A stretch of DNA of 64,000 bases, taken from contig UROF01000012.1 of the NCBI GenBank assembly GCA_900549475.1, positions 1 to 64,000 on the forward strand, read 5' to 3'. This stretch comes from an uncultured Eubacteriales bacterium. GTDB taxonomy: Bacteria > Bacillota > Clostridia > Oscillospirales > Oscillospiraceae. The first letter of the stretch is position 1; each line of letters starts with the position of its first letter. Both the position numbers and the translations under genes were made by a program. Positions 42,904 to 51,320 of this stretch are shown piece by piece. Under the pieces are notes generated by a model that did not search any database, was not told the DNA's origin, and was given only the letters and a program-made list of their open reading frames with translations.

Positions 42904-42933
42904 TTGCAAACCGGGTGTAAGTCCTTTTATAAT
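42904..42933 (+). promoter_or_regulatory. Promoter of the pyruvate phosphate dikinase gene
   Basis: TTGCAA (42904-42909) and a perfect TATAAT (42928-42933) are spaced by 18 bases in an AT-rich intergenic region, with a leader of about 55 bases. Confidence 0.7.
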
Positions 42934-42995
42934 ATAAGTCTCAAGAGGAAATAACGCCAAATGGCAAGAACACAAAACGGGAGGAAAACAAAGAC

Positions 42996-45629
42996 GTGAG
43001 CAAGAAGTTCGTGTACCTGTTCTCTGAAGGAAACGGTTCCATGCGTGAGCTGCTGGGCGGCAAGGGCGCCAACCTGGCGGAGATGACCAACCTGGGCATG
43101 CCGGTGCCTCAGGGCTTCACCATCACCACCGAGGCCTGCACCCAGTACTACCAGGACGGCCGTCAGATCAATGCCGAGATCCAGGATGAGATCATGGAAT
43201 ACATCGGCAAGCTGGAGGACATGTCCGGCAAGAAGTTTGGGGATCTCAACAATCCTCTGCTGGTGTCTGTGCGTTCCGGCGCCCGGGCCTCCATGCCCGG
43301 TATGATGGACACCATCCTGAACCTGGGCCTCAACGACCGGGTGGTGGAAGCTTTTGCCAAAAAGACCAAGAATCCCCGCTTTGCCTATGACTCCTATCGC
43401 CGGTTCATCCAGATGTATTCCGACGTGGTCATGGAAGTGGGCAAGAAATATTTTGAGGAGCTCATCGACAAGATGAAGGCCGCCCGGGGCGTCACCCTGG
43501 ACACCGAGCTGACTGCCAAGGACCTCAAGGAGCTGGCTGAGCAGTTCAAGGCCGAGTACAAGGAGAAGATCGGTGAGGAGTTCCCCCAGAACGCCCGTGA
43601 GCAGCTGATGGGCGCTGTCCGCGCTGTGTTCCGCAGCTGGGACAACCCCCGGGCTATCTACTATCGCCGCATGAACGACATCCCCTCCTCCTGGGGCACT
43701 GCCGTCAACGTGCAGATGATGGTGTTCGGCAACATGGGCGACACCTCCGGTACCGGCGTGGCCTTCACCCGCAACCCCGCCACCGGCGAGAAGAAGCTCT
43801 TCGGTGAGTTCCTGATGAACGCCCAGGGCGAGGACGTGGTGGCCGGCGTGCGTACCCCCCAGACCATCGACCAGCTGGCCGAGGTCATGCCCGAGGCTTA
43901 TCAGCAGTTTGTGGATATCGCCCAGAAGCTGGAGTATCACTACCGCGATATGCAGGACATGGAGTTCACCATTGAGAATAAGAAGCTCTACATGCTCCAG
44001 ACCCGTAACGGCAAGCGTACCGCTGCTGCCGCTCTGAAGATCGCCTGCGATCTGGTGGACGAGGGCATGATCACCGAGGAAGAGGCCGTCTGCATGATCG
44101 ACCCCAAGAGCCTCGACTCCCTGCTGCACCCCACCTTCCCCAAGGAGGAGCTGGAGCGGGTGGCTCCCATCGGCCACGGCCTGGCCGCCTCCCCCGGCGC
44201 TGCTGCCGGTCAGGTGGTGTTCACCGCTGACGACGTGGTGGAGTGGGTGGACAAGGGCCACAAGGTGATCCTGGTCCGTCTGGAGACCTCCCCCGAGGAT
44301 ATCGAGGGTATGCATTTTGCCCGCGGCATCCTGACGGTCCGCGGCGGTATGACCTCCCACGCCGCCGTGGTGGCCCGTGGTATGGGCACCTGCTGCGTGT
44401 CCGGCTGCGGCGACATCGTCATCGATGAGGAGGCCAAGCAGTTCATCCTGGGCGGCAAGACCTACAAGGAGGGCGACTGGATCTCCCTGGACGGCTCCAC
44501 CGGCAACATCTACGGTGAGCGCCTGCACACCGCTGAGGCTGAGATCGGCGGCGAGTTCGGCCGGATCATGGCCTGGGCGGACAAGTACCGCACCCTCCAG
44601 GTCCGCACCAACGCCGATACCCCCAAGGATTCCCGTCAGGCCCGCAACTTCGGCGCCGAGGGTATCGGTCTGTGCCGTACCGAGCATATGTTCTTTGATA
44701 CCGATCGTATTGCCGCCATCCGGGAGATGATCGTCTCCGAGACGGTGGAGCAGCGTGAGCGGGCTCTGGAGAAGATCGAGCCCATGCAGCAGAAGGACTT
44801 TGAGGAGATCTATGAGGCCATGATGGGCAAGCCCGTCACCATCCGCCTGCTGGATCCGCCTCTCCATGAGTTCCTGCCCACCGAGGATGCCGACATCAAG
44901 GCCCTGGCCAAGGAGATGAAGATCACCGAGGAGCGCCTGCGTGAGGTCATCACCAGCCTCCACGAGTTCAACCCCATGATGGGCCACCGCGGATGCCGTC
45001 TGGACGTGACCTATCCTGAGATCGCCCGGATGCAGACCAGAGCCATCATCAAGGCCGCTCTGGCTGTCCGCAGCCGCCGTCCCGCCTGGAAGATCACCCC
45101 TGAGATCATGGTCCCCCTGGTCGGCGAGGCCAAGGAGCTGGCCTATGTTAAGGACATCATCGACAGAACCGCCAAGGTACTCATTGAGGAGGCCGGCAGC
45201 GATATGACCTATAAGGTCGGCACCATGATCGAGATCCCCCGTGCCGCCCTCACTGCTGATGAGATCGCCAAGGAGGCAGAGTTCTTCTCCTTCGGTACCA
45301 ACGATCTGACCCAGATGACCTTCGGCTTCAGCCGCGATGACGCCGGCAAGTTCCTGGCCAGCTACTATGACCGCAAGATCTATGAGTCCGATCCCTTCTC
45401 CCGTCTGGATCAGGCCGGTGTGGGCCGCCTGGTGCAGATGGCCTGCGAGCTGGGCCGCAAGACCCGCCCCGATATCAAGCTGGGCATCTGCGGCGAGCAG
45501 GGCGGCGATCCTTCCACCGTGGAGTTCTGCCACAATGTGGGCCTGACTTATGTTTCCTGCAGCCCCTTCCGGGTGCCTATCGCCCGTCTGGCTGCCGCTC
45601 AGGCCAACATCAAGAACCCCCGCAAGTAA
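42996..45629 (+). CDS. ppdK: Pyruvate, phosphate dikinase
   Basis: The 877-residue enzyme interconverts pyruvate, ATP and phosphate with PEP, AMP and pyrophosphate, central in anaerobic glycolysis and gluconeogenesis. It has an N-terminal ATP-grasp domain (GGKGANLAEMTNLGMPVP), the swivelling phosphohistidine domain with His455 in GGMTSHAAVVARG, and a C-terminal PEP-binding TIM barrel (FGTNDLTQMTFGFSRDD). Length and the His455 position are canonical. GTG 42996 has GGGAGG upstream. It uses strongly biased codons, consistent with high expression. Confidence 0.97.
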   Translation: MSKKFVYLFSEGNGSMRELLGGKGANLAEMTNLGMPVPQGFTITTEACTQYYQDGRQINAEIQDEIMEYIGKLEDMSGKKFGDLNNPLLVSVRSGARASMPGMMDTILNLGLNDRVVEAFAKKTKNPRFAYDSYRRFIQMYSDVVMEVGKKYFEELIDKMKAARGVTLDTELTAKDLKELAEQFKAEYKEKIGEEFPQNAREQLMGAVRAVFRSWDNPRAIYYRRMNDIPSSWGTAVNVQMMVFGNMGDTSGTGVAFTRNPATGEKKLFGEFLMNAQGEDVVAGVRTPQTIDQLAEVMPEAYQQFVDIAQKLEYHYRDMQDMEFTIENKKLYMLQTRNGKRTAAAALKIACDLVDEGMITEEEAVCMIDPKSLDSLLHPTFPKEELERVAPIGHGLAASPGAAAGQVVFTADDVVEWVDKGHKVILVRLETSPEDIEGMHFARGILTVRGGMTSHAAVVARGMGTCCVSGCGDIVIDEEAKQFILGGKTYKEGDWISLDGSTGNIYGERLHTAEAEIGGEFGRIMAWADKYRTLQVRTNADTPKDSRQARNFGAEGIGLCRTEHMFFDTDRIAAIREMIVSETVEQRERALEKIEPMQQKDFEEIYEAMMGKPVTIRLLDPPLHEFLPTEDADIKALAKEMKITEERLREVITSLHEFNPMMGHRGCRLDVTYPEIARMQTRAIIKAALAVRSRRPAWKITPEIMVPLVGEAKELAYVKDIIDRTAKVLIEEAGSDMTYKVGTMIEIPRAALTADEIAKEAEFFSFGTNDLTQMTFGFSRDDAGKFLASYYDRKIYESDPFSRLDQAGVGRLVQMACELGRKTRPDIKLGICGEQGGDPSTVEFCHNVGLTYVSCSPFRVPIARLAAAQANIKNPRK

Positions 45630-45644
45630 AAGCCTTTGAGCACG

Positions 45645-45680
45645 AAGGCCCCCGCGCCGACAGGCGCGGGGGCCTTTTGG
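45645..45680 (+). terminator. Intrinsic terminator after ppdK
   Basis: A perfect 14-bp GC-rich stem (45645-45658 with 45663-45676) with a 4-base loop is followed by TT. Confidence 0.9.
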
Positions 45681-45860
45681 ACTGCGGGTGCCCCGCAGCC
45701 CGGGAGAGAGATATCCTCTGCAGGCCGGATGAGACGGACAGGGAAGATACCTGCGGAGGAGGACGGGGAACTTTTTCACAGACCAGTCCGTCCATAGAGG
45801 GAGAAAACAGCCGACAGGCTTCGACAGAAATAAACGGGATATAACAAGGAGAGTCCAAGC

Positions 45861-47990
45861 ATGAACGAAGTGATGGATCAGGAGCGCCGGGTAAAGGAAC
45901 CCCCTGTCTGGGTCCCGGTGAAGCCCCATCTGGAGCTGTTCTGGCCCACCATATTTTTTTGGTCTGCCCTTTTGTGGCAGGAACTGTGGGTGAAGGTATT
46001 CTGTGTTCACTCCCTGACAGCGGAGGGCATGGCGGTGACGGCACTGTTGCTGCTGCCGCTGGCACTGGTACTGGGCGTATTGTGCGCTGCGGTTCCCCGG
46101 CGGGTAGGCGTAGTGCTCCTGCCGGTGGTCATGGGTATCATCACCCTGTGGGTGGGGGCGCAGATCGCCTATTACAGCCTGTTTCGTACCTACCTGTCCC
46201 TGTACTCCACCTCCCAGGTGGGAATGGTGTTCCAGAATTTCGGTAAGGACGCATTTTTTGCAGTTTTGTCCAGCTGGGTGCCGATCCTGCTGATCCTGGT
46301 GCCATTTGTCCTGTCCCTGGTGCTGCGCAGGCGGATCTTGTCCGGGGCGGGGATGCTCACCCGGTATTGGCAAGCCCGCTGGGCCGGAGTGACAGCCCTG
46401 GCGGCCCTTCTGGCCCTGTGGGTGACGCTGACCTCAGTGGACGGCACCATGTCCCTTCCCAATCTGATCAACGCCTCTTCCGCCCGGAATCTGCAGGTGA
46501 CCCATTTTGGCGTGCTGGCCACCACCGGCCTGGAGATCCGGGACATGCTGGGCCTGGGCCACGAGGCTGAGCTGCCGGAAGTGCCGGAGGATACGGAGCT
46601 GCCGGAGTCGCCTGACACGCCGGACCCGCCCCTTGCGCCGGAGGATTCCGGGGAGGAGGAAGAGCCTGCCCCGCCGGCCTATGGGGACAATGTGCTGGAG
46701 ATCGATTTCCAGGAACTGATAGACGGGGAGACAGATGAGACCCTGCTGCGGATGCATGAGTACTTTTCCCAGGCGGAGCCCACGGAGAAAAATTCGTGGA
46801 CCGGCTATTTTGCCGGTAAGAACCTGATCTGGATCGTGGCGGAGGGATACAGCGGAGAGGTGGCCCTCCGGCCTGATGTGACGCCGACCCTCTACCGGCT
46901 CAGCCAGGAGGGGTTCCGGTTTGAGAACTTCTATACGCCCCTCTGGGGTGTGTCCACCAGCGACGGGGAATATGTGACCACCACCGGCCTCATCCCCAAA
47001 AGCGGCACCTGGAGCTATCGGGAATCCGCCGACAACTATATGCCCTTTGGCTTCGGCAATCTCTTCTCCCATCTGGGCTATGCGGCCAACGCCTTCCACG
47101 ACCATGTATATACCTATTACAACCGGGATAAGAGCCATCCCAACATGGGCTACAACTTCTATGCCGTAGGCCAGGGGCTGGACATCTCCGACACCTGGCC
47201 CGAGTCGGACCTGGAGATGATGGAGCAGTCGGTGCCCCGCTATATTGATGAGGACTCCTTTATCACCTACTACATGACAGTCAGCGGCCATTTGAACTAC
47301 ACCTTTTCCGGCAACAGCATGGCGGCCAAAAACCAGGATGTGGTGGAGGATCTGCCCTACAGCAGCGAGGCCCAGGCGTACCTGGCCACCCAGGTGGAGC
47401 TGGACCGGGCGGTAGAGTACCTCCTGGAGCAGCTGGAGGCGGCCGGGAAGCTGGAGGATACGGTGATCGTCCTCTCCGGCGACCACTACCCCTATGGACT
47501 GTCCCAGAGTGCCTACGATGAGCTGGCGGGCCATGAGGTGGATCAGACCTTTGAGCTCTATAAGAGCCAGCTGATCATCTGGTGCGCCGACATGGAGGAG
47601 CCGGTGGAAGTGGAAAAGTTCTGCTCCAGTCTGGACATCATGCCCACTCTGGCCAACCTCTTCGGCCTGCCCTACGATTCCCGGCTGGTGATGGGACGGG
47701 ATATCCTGTCCGACAGTCCCGGGCTGGTGATCTTTTCCAACTATAGTTTCCTCACCGATGTGGGGGCCTATGACAGTGTGACCGACACCTTCGCCCCCTG
47801 GGAGGATGCGGAGGAACCGGAGGAGGACTACGCCGCCCAGGTGCTGGAGCAGGTGCGCAGCAAATTTGACTTTTCCCGGCTGATCCTGGAGGAGGATTAC
47901 TACCGGGTCATATTTGGGGAAAAGACCCCATGGGATTTCCTGCCGGACGATGGTGCTTCCGCAGAGGAAGCTCCCGCTCCGGAGGCGTGA
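45861..47990 (+). CDS. LTA synthase family / sulfatase-fold membrane protein
   Basis: The 709-residue protein has about five N-terminal transmembrane helices and then an extracellular alkaline-phosphatase-superfamily domain. The probable nucleophile is Thr366 (GVSTSDGEY), with metal-site segments IVAEGYSGE, YMTVSGH and LSGDHYPYG. This is the layout of lipoteichoic acid synthases, which polymerise glycerol-phosphate on lipid anchors, though other phosphoglycerol transferases share it. An acidic P/E-rich linker lies at about 236-275 and an acidic tail ends the protein. AAGGAG lies upstream. It is monocistronic between two terminators. Confidence 0.88.
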   Translation: MNEVMDQERRVKEPPVWVPVKPHLELFWPTIFFWSALLWQELWVKVFCVHSLTAEGMAVTALLLLPLALVLGVLCAAVPRRVGVVLLPVVMGIITLWVGAQIAYYSLFRTYLSLYSTSQVGMVFQNFGKDAFFAVLSSWVPILLILVPFVLSLVLRRRILSGAGMLTRYWQARWAGVTALAALLALWVTLTSVDGTMSLPNLINASSARNLQVTHFGVLATTGLEIRDMLGLGHEAELPEVPEDTELPESPDTPDPPLAPEDSGEEEEPAPPAYGDNVLEIDFQELIDGETDETLLRMHEYFSQAEPTEKNSWTGYFAGKNLIWIVAEGYSGEVALRPDVTPTLYRLSQEGFRFENFYTPLWGVSTSDGEYVTTTGLIPKSGTWSYRESADNYMPFGFGNLFSHLGYAANAFHDHVYTYYNRDKSHPNMGYNFYAVGQGLDISDTWPESDLEMMEQSVPRYIDEDSFITYYMTVSGHLNYTFSGNSMAAKNQDVVEDLPYSSEAQAYLATQVELDRAVEYLLEQLEAAGKLEDTVIVLSGDHYPYGLSQSAYDELAGHEVDQTFELYKSQLIIWCADMEEPVEVEKFCSSLDIMPTLANLFGLPYDSRLVMGRDILSDSPGLVIFSNYSFLTDVGAYDSVTDTFAPWEDAEEPEEDYAAQVLEQVRSKFDFSRLILEEDYYRVIFGEKTPWDFLPDDGASAEEAPAPEA

Positions 47991-47997
47991 GACAGCG

Positions 47998-48040
47998 CAG
48001 CCCCGCCCACCATGTATCTGGTGGGCGGGGCTGTTTTTTT
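47998..48040 (+). terminator. Intrinsic terminator
   Basis: A 15-bp stem (47998-48012 with 48019-48033) is followed by TTTTTTT after the LtaS-like gene. Confidence 0.92.
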
Positions 48041-48058
48041 CATGGGGAAACCCGCCGG

Positions 48059-48739
48059 TTATTTCTCGGTGGGGATAAAGGGCCGGATCACACCGGCCAC
48101 GGCGCTGATGGGCATGGTCTGTAGGTAGATCTTTCCCGGCCCGGTGATGACGGTGTTGAATACACCCTCGCCGCCGAAGAACATATTTTTCACGCCCGGC
48201 ACCACCTGGACATCCATGGTGCAGGTGGCGTCCATAGCGGCCAGATAGCCGGTGTCCACGATCATGGACTGTCCGGGCATCAGGTCATACTCCATCACAT
48301 GGCCGTCAAACTCCGCAAAGGCAAGACCATGACCGGAGAGACGCTGCATGATGAAACCCTCGCCGCCGAAAAAGCCGGAACCCAGCTTCTTCTGGAAGAA
48401 TACCGACAGCTCCACTGTGGATTCTGCCGCCAGGAAGCCGCTCTTCTGCAGAATGATCTCACGGCCCGGCGCGATGGAGAAGGGGCGGATACTGCCGGGG
48501 AAGCTGGAAGCAAAAGCGATCATGCCGGGGCCGCCCTTGGCGGTGTAACGGTTCTGGAACAGGGCTTCACCGGCGAACATCCGGCCCAGAGCCTTGCCCA
48601 GACCACCTCCGGTGGTGGTCTCCATCTGCATGTTGAGGCTCATCCAGCTCATACTGCCTCGCTCGGTGATCATTGACTCCCCGGCGCTCAGCTGACAGAT
48701 AACGACGGGCAGGGTATTGCCTTCAATGGTATATTCCAT
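48059..48739 (-). CDS. AIM24 / TIGR00266 family protein
   Basis: The 226-residue protein of beta-rich trp-RNA-binding-attenuation-like repeats shows the family patterns ARL-like GEALFQNRYTA, PGREIILQKSGFLA and FFGGEG repeated in each half. The family is widespread, and its molecular role is not established. GAGGAT upstream of ATG 48739 provides the Shine-Dalgarno. It converges on the LtaS-like gene and diverges from the cobS operon. Confidence 0.85.
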   Translation of the reverse strand: MEYTIEGNTLPVVICQLSAGESMITERGSMSWMSLNMQMETTTGGGLGKALGRMFAGEALFQNRYTAKGGPGMIAFASSFPGSIRPFSIAPGREIILQKSGFLAAESTVELSVFFQKKLGSGFFGGEGFIMQRLSGHGLAFAEFDGHVMEYDLMPGQSMIVDTGYLAAMDATCTMDVQVVPGVKNMFFGGEGVFNTVITGPGKIYLQTMPISAVAGVIRPFIPTEK

Positions 48740-48868
48740 ACGATGCGATCCTCCTTGTTGTTGATTAGGGACACACTACCTGCAGTATACAGGGGAGCGG
48801 AAGGTTTGTCGACGGGATATCCCTATTTGTAACAAAAACGATGGGAATTTTACGTTCCGGGCTGCCTC

Positions 48869-48896
48869 TTGCCAAACGGGACAAACGTGCTATACT
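48869..48896 (+). promoter_or_regulatory. Promoter of the cobS-cobU operon
   Basis: TTGCCA (48869-48874) and TATACT (48891-48896) are spaced by 16 bases, 55 bases before cobS. The leader is too short and lacks the features of a cobalamin riboswitch. Confidence 0.65.
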
Positions 48897-48951
48897 GGGA
48901 AAGAATACGCCGCTGCAGGCGCCATACCCGAGAAAAAGGAGCATTTTCCCC

Positions 48952-49722
48952 ATGAAGCAGCTGTTTTCCTCCTGTGTCATTGCCTTTTCCACTTACTCCC
49001 GGATCCCCATGCCCCAGGTGGAGTGGAATGAGAAAAATATGCGTCACACCCTGGCCTTTTTCCCCCTGGTAGGGGCGGCGGTAGGGCTGATCTTCTGGCT
49101 GGTGGATGTGATCGGTTATCAGCTGGGGTTCGGCATGGTCCTCCGCGCCGCCCTCCTTACTGCCGTGCCGGTGGTGGTCACCGGCGGCATCCATCTGGAT
49201 GGATACTGCGACACGGTGGACGCCCTTGCCTCCCATGCCAGCCGGGAAAAAAAGCTGGAGATCCTCAAGGATTCCTCTGCCGGGGCCTTTGCGGTGATCT
49301 GGTGCGCTGTGTGGTTTTTGGTGTACTTTGGCCTCATGACGGAGAAAGGCAGCGGCCTCACCATTACCGTGGCGGCGGGCTATCTCCTCAGCCGGACCCT
49401 CAGCGCCCTGGCGGTGGACCGCCTTCCTTCTGCCCGGGCGGGGATGGGGGCCACGCTCAAATCCAGCAGCTCCTTCCCTTGGTGGATGCTGACCCTGTAT
49501 GGGGCGGCCTATCTGGCGGTAGTGCTGCTGATGGGCGCGCCGGTGCCGGGCCTGGTGGCTTTTGCGGCGGCGGTGGCGTTTTACTTTATCTATAGGCGGA
49601 TGGCGTTGAAAGTATTCGGCGGCTTTACCGGGGATCTGGCGGGATGGTTCGTCACGGTCTGTGAGCTGGTGATCCTGGCCGCTGTGGTGCTGACAGAGAA
49701 GGTGGTGGCACTGTGGTTTTGA
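48952..49722 (+). CDS. cobS: Adenosylcobinamide-GDP ribazoletransferase (cobalamin synthase)
   Basis: From ATG 48952 (AAAAGGAG upstream) the 256-residue membrane enzyme joins adenosylcobinamide-GDP with alpha-ribazole phosphate in the last steps of B12 synthesis. It has about six transmembrane segments and the metal-binding motif GGIHLDGYCDTVDAL. FFPLVGAAVG and the N-terminal FSTYSRIPMP are family features. It overlaps the cobU-like gene by ten bases. Confidence 0.94.
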   Translation: MKQLFSSCVIAFSTYSRIPMPQVEWNEKNMRHTLAFFPLVGAAVGLIFWLVDVIGYQLGFGMVLRAALLTAVPVVVTGGIHLDGYCDTVDALASHASREKKLEILKDSSAGAFAVIWCAVWFLVYFGLMTEKGSGLTITVAAGYLLSRTLSALAVDRLPSARAGMGATLKSSSSFPWWMLTLYGAAYLAVVLLMGAPVPGLVAFAAAVAFYFIYRRMALKVFGGFTGDLAGWFVTVCELVILAAVVLTEKVVALWF

Positions 49723-50057
49723 TCGTAGGGGGCATGGCCCAGGGAAAACTGGAATTTGCCCGCCGTGAGCTGGGGGTAACTGCCTGGAGCGACGGCGCTA
49801 TTGGCGAGGAAAACTGTATCTGCAACCTCCACCGGGCTCTCCGGCAGCAGCCGGAGGCGGACGCGGCCCTGGAGCAGTGGCTCACGGAGCATCCCGATGG
49901 TATTATCATCTGCGACGAGGTGGGCTGCGGTGTGGTGCCTATGGACAAGGAGGACCGCTCCTGGCGGGAGCGGGTGGGCCGCACTTGCTGCCGTCTGGCG
50001 GAGAGAGCCTCGGCGGTGTACCGGGTGACCTGCGGACTGGGGGTACGGCTGAAATGA
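49713..50057 (+). CDS. Short CobU-like adenosylcobinamide kinase/guanylyltransferase
   Basis: The product has only 114 residues against about 180 for CobU. The N-terminus keeps a nucleotide-binding loop, IVGGMAQGK, in place of GGARSGKS. The C-terminal half matches CobU well (IICDEVGCGVVP, RVGRTCCRLAERA, GLGVRLK). Roughly 65 residues in between are missing, including the region with the guanylylated His of CobU, although one His (NLHRAL) lies in the remaining linker. It may be a minimal kinase, a transferase subunit or a decayed gene. It is translationally coupled on both sides, which argues for function. GTG start within the end of cobS. Confidence 0.75.
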   Translation: MVLIVGGMAQGKLEFARRELGVTAWSDGAIGEENCICNLHRALRQQPEADAALEQWLTEHPDGIIICDEVGCGVVPMDKEDRSWRERVGRTCCRLAERASAVYRVTCGLGVRLK

Positions 50058-50611
50058 CGGTATATCTCATCCGCCATGGAAAGACCCAGGGAAACCTGGA
50101 GCGCCGGTATATCGGCCGGACAGACCAGCCCCTCTGTCCTCAGGGCCGGGAGGAGCTCCGGGGAAAGACGGTTCCGGAGGCTGACCGGATCATCGTCTCG
50201 CCTCTGCTCCGGTGCCGGGAGACGGCGGAGATTCTCTATCCGGGGAGAGGGGCAGAAATTGTGAATGATTTTCGGGAGACGGACTTCGGGGCATTTGAGA
50301 ATCACACCTATGAGGAATTGAAGGACGATCCCCGGTACTGCGCCTGGCTGGACAGCGCCGGCACCGCCGCCCCTCCCGGCGGGGAGAGCAGAGCACAGCA
50401 GCAGGAGCGGACAGTCCGGGCCTTCCGGAATGTCGTGGCGGTATGTAGAGAGGACGAACGGGTGGCGTTTGTGGTCCACGGCGGGACCATCATGTGTCTC
50501 CTGGAGGCCCTGGAGCCCTCCCACCGGTTCTATGACTGGCAGGCCCCCAATGGCGGGGGATACGCCTGCACCTGGGACGGAGAGCGCCTGACGGTGGTCG
50601 CGGCGCTTTGA
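50054..50611 (+). CDS. cobC: Histidine phosphatase family protein, probable alpha-ribazole phosphatase
   Basis: The 185-residue phosphatase has the catalytic LIRHGKTQGN at its start and the second-His motif VVHGGTI. ATG 50054 overlaps the cobU-like stop (ATGA). In this context it most likely removes phosphate in alpha-ribazole/cobalamin assembly, although phosphoglycerate-mutase-like side roles cannot be excluded. GFDFGAFE-like DFGAFENHTYEEL matches the family. Confidence 0.85.
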   Translation: MTVYLIRHGKTQGNLERRYIGRTDQPLCPQGREELRGKTVPEADRIIVSPLLRCRETAEILYPGRGAEIVNDFRETDFGAFENHTYEELKDDPRYCAWLDSAGTAAPPGGESRAQQQERTVRAFRNVVAVCREDERVAFVVHGGTIMCLLEALEPSHRFYDWQAPNGGGYACTWDGERLTVVAAL

Positions 50612-50626
50612 TGATACGAAGACAAT

Positions 50627-50688
50627 GTCCTTTTCTTGAAAGAAAAGGACCAAAAGAACTTTGTCCGGCAAAGCCTCCGCTTTGCCGG
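50627..50688. repeat. Paired-hairpin, REP-like intergenic repeat
   Basis: Two perfect hairpins lie close together: 50627-50650 (11-bp arms around GA, GTCCTTTTCTT) and 50665-50688 (10-bp arms, CCGGCAAAGC). The compact paired-palindrome layout outside any gene looks like a dispersed extragenic repeat or the end of a small non-autonomous element. Copy number elsewhere cannot be judged from this window. Confidence 0.65.
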
Positions 50689-50734
50689 TGGAAAGGGACA
50701 AAACCCATCCCGGAGGGATAAACCTGAACGAGAA

Positions 50735-50768
50735 AGGGCCGCCCCACAAGGGGCGGCTCTCATTTTTT
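50735..50768 (+). terminator. Intrinsic terminator of the cob operon
   Basis: An 11-bp GC-rich stem (50735-50745 with 50750-50760, one G-T pair) is followed by a T6 run. Confidence 0.88.
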
Positions 50769-50840
50769 ACCTGTTTTTTGTGTATGGTGACAGATTTAGC
50801 CTTTCAGCGTCGTTATACAGGCAGAAGGAGGTGATGGCCC

Positions 50841-51320
50841 TTGGAGGAAACAAGGGCCCGGGAACTGGTGGAGCGCTACGGTGATCTGCTGGTACGTCTG
50901 GGTTACACTTGGCTGGGAGATCTGGACGACGCCCAGGACGTATGTCAAACGGTGCTCCTGAAGCTGCTGGAGGACCAGCGGACGTTTCCCGATCAAGGGC
51001 AGGAGCGGGCCTGGGTGATTCGCCTGGGAATCAACGTGTGCAAGGACTGGCGTAAAAGCGCCTGGTACCGCCGGCGGGCGCCTCTGGAGGCTGCCGCTGC
51101 AGTAGCTGCCCCGTCAGCGGAGGAGAGCCCTCTGCTGGAGCAGATCCGACAATTGCCCCAGCCCTACCGGCAGGTGATCTTCCTGCGGTACTACGAGGGA
51201 TATCAGGTCAAAGAGATTGCCGGGCTGCTGGGAAAATCTCCGGCTTTGGTGAGCACCCATCTCAAGCGGGCCCGGGAGAAGCTGAAAACGATGTTGGGAG
51301 GTATGATGGATGAGTTATAG
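50841..51320 (+). CDS. ECF-type RNA polymerase sigma factor
   Basis: The 159-residue sigma-70 family protein has region 2 (LGDLDDAQDVCQTVLLKLL) and region 4 with helix-turn-helix (LPQPYRQVIFLRYYEGYQVKEIAGLLGKSPALVSTHLKRAREKL). It starts at TTG 50841 with AAGGAGGTG upstream; the nearby ATG 50834 opens a frame that ends after 16 codons. The next gene overlaps it and encodes a membrane protein of anti-sigma type, so the pair should respond to an envelope signal. Confidence 0.92.
   Translation: MEETRARELVERYGDLLVRLGYTWLGDLDDAQDVCQTVLLKLLEDQRTFPDQGQERAWVIRLGINVCKDWRKSAWYRRRAPLEAAAAVAAPSAEESPLLEQIRQLPQPYRQVIFLRYYEGYQVKEIAGLLGKSPALVSTHLKRAREKLKTMLGGMMDEL

Noticed and set aside
42927..46373. Very long open frame on the minus strand (over 1100 codons) opposite ppdK
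   Set aside because: It is the mirror of a strongly biased, GC-rich gene. Its translation is His/Leu/Gly-rich low-complexity text with no family motif, while the plus strand encodes a canonical 877-residue dikinase.
48740..48951. Cobalamin riboswitch before cobS
   Set aside because: The region between the AIM24-like gene and cobS is about 210 bases with a promoter only 55 bases from the start. None of the conserved B12-box features could be recognised.
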